Positions 61,311 through 64,000 of a stretch of 64,000 nt of DNA are shown here, in pieces. The notes beneath the pieces are model-generated. The model was not told the origin of the DNA and did no database searches. It saw only the letters and a program-made list of their open reading frames with translations. Position 1 is the first letter of the stretch; every line of letters starts with the position of its first letter. The stretch is taken from contig NZ_CP109467.1 of assembly GCF_036227325.1 (NCBI RefSeq), forward strand, positions 6,200,001 to 6,264,000, in the 5' to 3' direction. The position numbers were made by a program, and so were the translations under genes. This DNA is from Streptomyces sp. NBC_01465. GTDB taxonomy: Bacteria > Actinomycetota > Actinomycetes > Streptomycetales > Streptomycetaceae.

Positions 61311-61343
61311 CGGCCGGAGCCCACTGTGCGGGGGCTCCGGCCG
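61311..61343 (+). terminator. Terminator after the aldehyde dehydrogenase
   Basis: CGGCCGGAGCCC (61311-61322) and GGGCTCCGGCCG (61332-61343), perfect 12-bp stem, 9-nt loop, 28 nt past the stop. Confidence 0.88.
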
Positions 61344-61467
61344 TTCGCGTGTCCGACCCGCGCGAGGTCTGGCCGAGCCGTCAGGAATCGGGTAATACGG
61401 ACGGGTAGCACCGCTCGGTAACGGGTAGGTGCGTCCACCCGACACCCCGCGGCGAGGAGTTCCCCTC

Positions 61468-63423
61468 ATGACCGCACCACAGGACAGCCGACCGACCCCG
61501 CAGACCCCCAAGGTCACCGAGCGCGAGGCCCGCCAGGTGGCCGAGGCCGCGCGTGAACAGGACTGGCGCAAGCCGAGTTTCGCCAAGGAGCTCTTCCTCG
61601 GCCGCTTCCGGCTCGACCTCATCCACCCCCATCCGCTGCCGGCGGCCGACGACGCGCAGCGCGGCGAGGACTTCCTCGCCAGGCTGCACGTCTTCTGCGA
61701 GACGAAGGTCGACAGCGCGCTCATCGAGCGCGAGGCGCGGATCCCCGACGAGACGATCAACGGGCTCAAGGAGCTCGGCGCGCTCGGCATGAAGATCGAC
61801 ACCAAGTACGGCGGTCTCGGACTGACGCAGGTGTACTACAACAAGGCGCTCGCGCTGGCCGGTTCGGCCAGCCCCGCCATCGGTGCGCTCCTCTCCGCCC
61901 ACCAGTCGATCGGCGTACCGCAGCCGCTGAAGCTCTTCGGTACGCAGGCCCAGAAGGACGCCTTCCTGCCGCGGCTGGCCCGCACCGACATCTCCGCCTT
62001 CCTCCTCACGGAGCCGGACGTCGGCTCGGACCCGGCGCGCCTCGCGACGACGGCGGTGCCCGACGGCGATGCGTACATCCTCGACGGCGTAAAACTCTGG
62101 ACGACCAATGGCGTGGTCGCCGATCTCCTGGTCGTCATGGCGCGCGTCCCCAAGTCCGAGACGTCCAAGGGCGGCATCACCGCCTTCGTGGTCGAGGCGG
62201 ACGCGCCGGGCGTCACGGTCGAGAACCGCAACGCCTTCATGGGGCTGCGCGGTCTGGAGAACGGCGTCACCCGCTTCCACCAGGTCCGCGTCCCTGCGGC
62301 GAACCGCATCGGCCCGGAGGGCGCGGGCCTCAAGATCGCCCTGACCACGCTCAATACGGGGCGCTTGTCCCTTCCCGCGATGTGCGTGGGCGCGGGGAAG
62401 TGGTGTCTGAAGATCGCCCGCGAGTGGTCCTCGGTACGGGAACAGTGGGGCAAGCCGGTCGCCCAGCACGAGGCGGTGGGCGGGAAGATCGCCTTCATCG
62501 CGGCGACGACGTTCGCCCTGGAGGCGATCCTGGACCTTTCGTCACAGATGGCGGACGAGGACCGCAACGACATCCGCATCGAGGCGGCGCTCGCCAAGCT
62601 CTACGGCTCGGAGATGGGCTGGCTGATGGCGGACGAACTGGTCCAGATCAGGGGCGGCCGCGGCTTCGAGACGGCCGACTCCCTTGCCGCACGCGGCGAG
62701 CGGGCCGTTCCTGCCGAGCAGGTCCTGCGCGACATGCGCATCAACCGCATCTTCGAGGGCTCGACGGAGATCATGCACCTGCTGATCGCCCGCGAGGCGG
62801 TCGACGCCCACCTGAAGGTCGCAGGCGACCTGATCGACCCGGAGAAGAACCTCTCGGCCAAGGCGAAGGCGGGCGCCCAGGCCGGGGCCTTCTATGCCCG
62901 CTGGCTCCCGAAGCTGGTCGCGGGACCGGGTCAACTCCCGCGCAGTTACGCGGAGTTCCACCCGCAGGACCATCCTGACCTCTCGGGCCATCTGCGCTAC
63001 GTGGAACGTTCGGCGCGCAAGCTGGCCCGCTCGACGTTCTACGCGATGTCGCGCTGGCAGGGCCGCATGGAGACCAAACAGGGCTTCCTCGGCCGGATCG
63101 TGGACATCGGCGCGGAGCTCTTCGCGATGAGCGCGGCCTGCGTACGGGCCGAACTCCTGCGCACCACCGAGGAGTACGGCCGCGAGGCGTACCAGCTGGC
63201 GGACGCGTTCTGCCGCCAGTCCCGCATCCGCACCGACGAACTCTTCGCCCGCCTCTGGACGAACACCGACGACCTGGACCGCAAGGTCGTCACGGGCGTC
63301 CTGTCGGGTACGTACAACTGGCTGGAACAGGGCATCGTCGACCCCTCGGGCGAAGGCCCCTGGATCGCGGACGCCACCCCCGGCCCGACGACGAAGGACA
63401 ACGTCCACCGCCCCGTCCGCTGA
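61468..63423 (+). CDS. Acyl-CoA dehydrogenase, long (VLCAD/ACAD9-like) form
   Basis: 651 residues, longer than the ~380 of a basic enzyme. The core (to ~455) has FLLTEPDVGSDPARLATTAV, MGLRGLENGVTRFHQVRVPA, VQIRGGRGF and INRIFEGSTEIMHLLIAREA; the last ~190 residues add a helical C-terminal domain as in very-long-chain enzymes. It oxidises acyl-CoA with FAD, passing electrons to ETF. GAGGAG (61454-61459) 8 nt before ATG 61468. Not obviously linked to the GABA genes. Confidence 0.88.
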   Translation: MTAPQDSRPTPQTPKVTEREARQVAEAAREQDWRKPSFAKELFLGRFRLDLIHPHPLPAADDAQRGEDFLARLHVFCETKVDSALIEREARIPDETINGLKELGALGMKIDTKYGGLGLTQVYYNKALALAGSASPAIGALLSAHQSIGVPQPLKLFGTQAQKDAFLPRLARTDISAFLLTEPDVGSDPARLATTAVPDGDAYILDGVKLWTTNGVVADLLVVMARVPKSETSKGGITAFVVEADAPGVTVENRNAFMGLRGLENGVTRFHQVRVPAANRIGPEGAGLKIALTTLNTGRLSLPAMCVGAGKWCLKIAREWSSVREQWGKPVAQHEAVGGKIAFIAATTFALEAILDLSSQMADEDRNDIRIEAALAKLYGSEMGWLMADELVQIRGGRGFETADSLAARGERAVPAEQVLRDMRINRIFEGSTEIMHLLIAREAVDAHLKVAGDLIDPEKNLSAKAKAGAQAGAFYARWLPKLVAGPGQLPRSYAEFHPQDHPDLSGHLRYVERSARKLARSTFYAMSRWQGRMETKQGFLGRIVDIGAELFAMSAACVRAELLRTTEEYGREAYQLADAFCRQSRIRTDELFARLWTNTDDLDRKVVTGVLSGTYNWLEQGIVDPSGEGPWIADATPGPTTKDNVHRPVR

Positions 63424-63436
63424 GACGCGGACCGGC

Positions 63437-63625
63437 TCAGGCGCTGTCGCGCTCCGCGCGGCGGCGCCTTGCGACGTACACCGCAGCGCCCGCGAACCCT
63501 GCGGCGACGACGGTGAACTCGGCCACCAGCCCCCAGCGGTGCGCGACGAGGACCGTGCGCAGGCTGCCCAGAGTCATGACGGCCATGAAGACGAACAGCC
63601 AGAAGAGAACGCGCCATTTGGGCAT
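63437..63625 (-). CDS. Small two-helix membrane protein, unknown
   Basis: 62 residues: helices VLFWLFVFMAVMTLGSL and VAEFTVVAAGFAGAAVYVA followed by a basic tail RRRRAERDS. No family recognised. Convergent with the acyl-CoA dehydrogenase (13 nt between stops), good G/C third positions. Confidence 0.6.
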   Translation of the reverse strand: MPKWRVLFWLFVFMAVMTLGSLRTVLVAHRWGLVAEFTVVAAGFAGAAVYVARRRRAERDSA

Positions 63626-63722
63626 GCGCGGATGCTACCTGCGCCTCGCACGCTCCCGCAGCGCGTCCAACGCGTGAAACGCACCCCCGCCCCTCACTCC
63701 GGACCGGGCAAAATCTCCCCTC

Positions 63723-64000
63723 ATGACCGAGATCGAAATCCCCGGCTCCAAGTCCGTGACCGCCCGCGCCCTCTTCCTCGCCGCGGCGGCCGAGGGCACC
63801 ACCACCCTCCTTCGGCCCCTCGTCTCAGACGACACCGAGGGCTTCGCCGAGGGCCTCGTCAGTCTCGGTTACGACGTCGAGCGCGCCCCCGGCGCCTGGC
63901 GCATCCAGGGCCGCCCCGAAGGCCCCGCGGCCACCGACGCGGACGTCTACTGCCGCGACGGCGCGACCACCGCCCGCTTCCTGCCCACCCTCGCCGCCGC
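63723..64000 (+). CDS. EPSP-synthase-like (3-phosphoshikimate 1-carboxyvinyltransferase), 3' end outside window
   Basis: The first ~92 residues are visible. PGSKSVTARALFLAAAAEG is the N-terminal EPSPS motif (Lys, Ser and Arg that bind shikimate 3-phosphate are kept; the usual Asn before Arg is Ala). CRDGATTARFLPTL corresponds to the phosphoenolpyruvate-site loop that normally reads GNAGTxxR. The N-terminus is short, starting directly at the first strand. It is AroA or an AroA-like paralogue. Confidence 0.75.
   Translation, partial: MTEIEIPGSKSVTARALFLAAAAEGTTTLLRPLVSDDTEGFAEGLVSLGYDVERAPGAWRIQGRPEGPAATDADVYCRDGATTARFLPTLAA

Noticed and set aside
1..64000. TTA (bldA-dependent) codons
   Set aside because: I checked TTA/TAA occurrences by eye and found none in frame in the genes called, but this was not an exhaustive count, so no feature is made of it.

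Overview
The window is about 72% GC with strongly G/C-biased third codon positions, many GTG starts, one TTG start, and the gene run pyrH-frr-cdsA-rlmN. This fits a Streptomyces chromosome (or a close relative), in a core-arm region rather than a plasmid or phage. No rRNA, tRNA, CRISPR array, transposase or integrase was seen.

Layout. 1-3.2 kb: translation and lipid housekeeping (pyrH end, frr, cdsA, rlmN). 3.3-7.2 kb: a TPP riboswitch in front of a thiamine ABC importer (thiB-thiP-thiQ). 7.2-16.1 kb: a LOG-family protein, a very large secreted subtilisin with an Asp-box propeller and its divergent LuxR/TrmB-type regulator, an ABC exporter-like pair and a thioesterase. 16.2-23.5 kb: first polyamine block (AsnC regulator, class III aminotransferase, aldehyde dehydrogenase), a two-component system with a small secreted Cys protein, and an orphan PotD. 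25.6-38.3 kb: a sugar-acid/polysaccharide locus with an ABC importer, a clan GH-N glycosidase, two alginate-lyase-superfamily proteins, a LacI repressor, a D-2-hydroxyacid dehydrogenase and an SDR. Its regulatory regions share an AACCGGTT palindrome. 38.3-42.8 kb: a beta-lactamase-fold hydrolase, GDPD, a deaminase that looks like aminodeoxyfutalosine deaminase, a DUF4190-type protein and a NADAR protein. 42.9-50.1 kb: second polyamine block (aldehyde dehydrogenase, potD, potA, potB, potC, PuuB-like oxidoreductase) closed by a strong terminator. 50.2-53.9 kb: a small unknown protein, a GH18 chitinase under a DasR-like operator, a SnoaL-like protein and a PAP2 phosphatase. 54.0-61.3 kb: GABA block (gabT, a membrane P-loop ATPase, a PucR regulator, an aldehyde dehydrogenase). 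61.4-64 kb: an acyl-CoA dehydrogenase, a small membrane protein and the start of an AroA-like gene.

How it works together. The aminotransferase, three aldehyde dehydrogenases, two PotD proteins, PotABC, the PuuB-like oxidase and GabT can be read as import of putrescine/spermidine and breakdown through (gamma-glutamyl-)aminobutyraldehyde and GABA to succinate. The gamma-glutamyl ligase and hydrolase of that route are not in the window. The saccharolytic locus sits between the two polyamine blocks and is the best candidate for an undescribed system: extracellular depolymerisation of a uronate-type glycan, uptake of products, and oxidation or reduction of sugar acids under one LacI repressor.

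Limits: everything was read by eye. Family calls rest on motifs and remembered family features, not on database searches.
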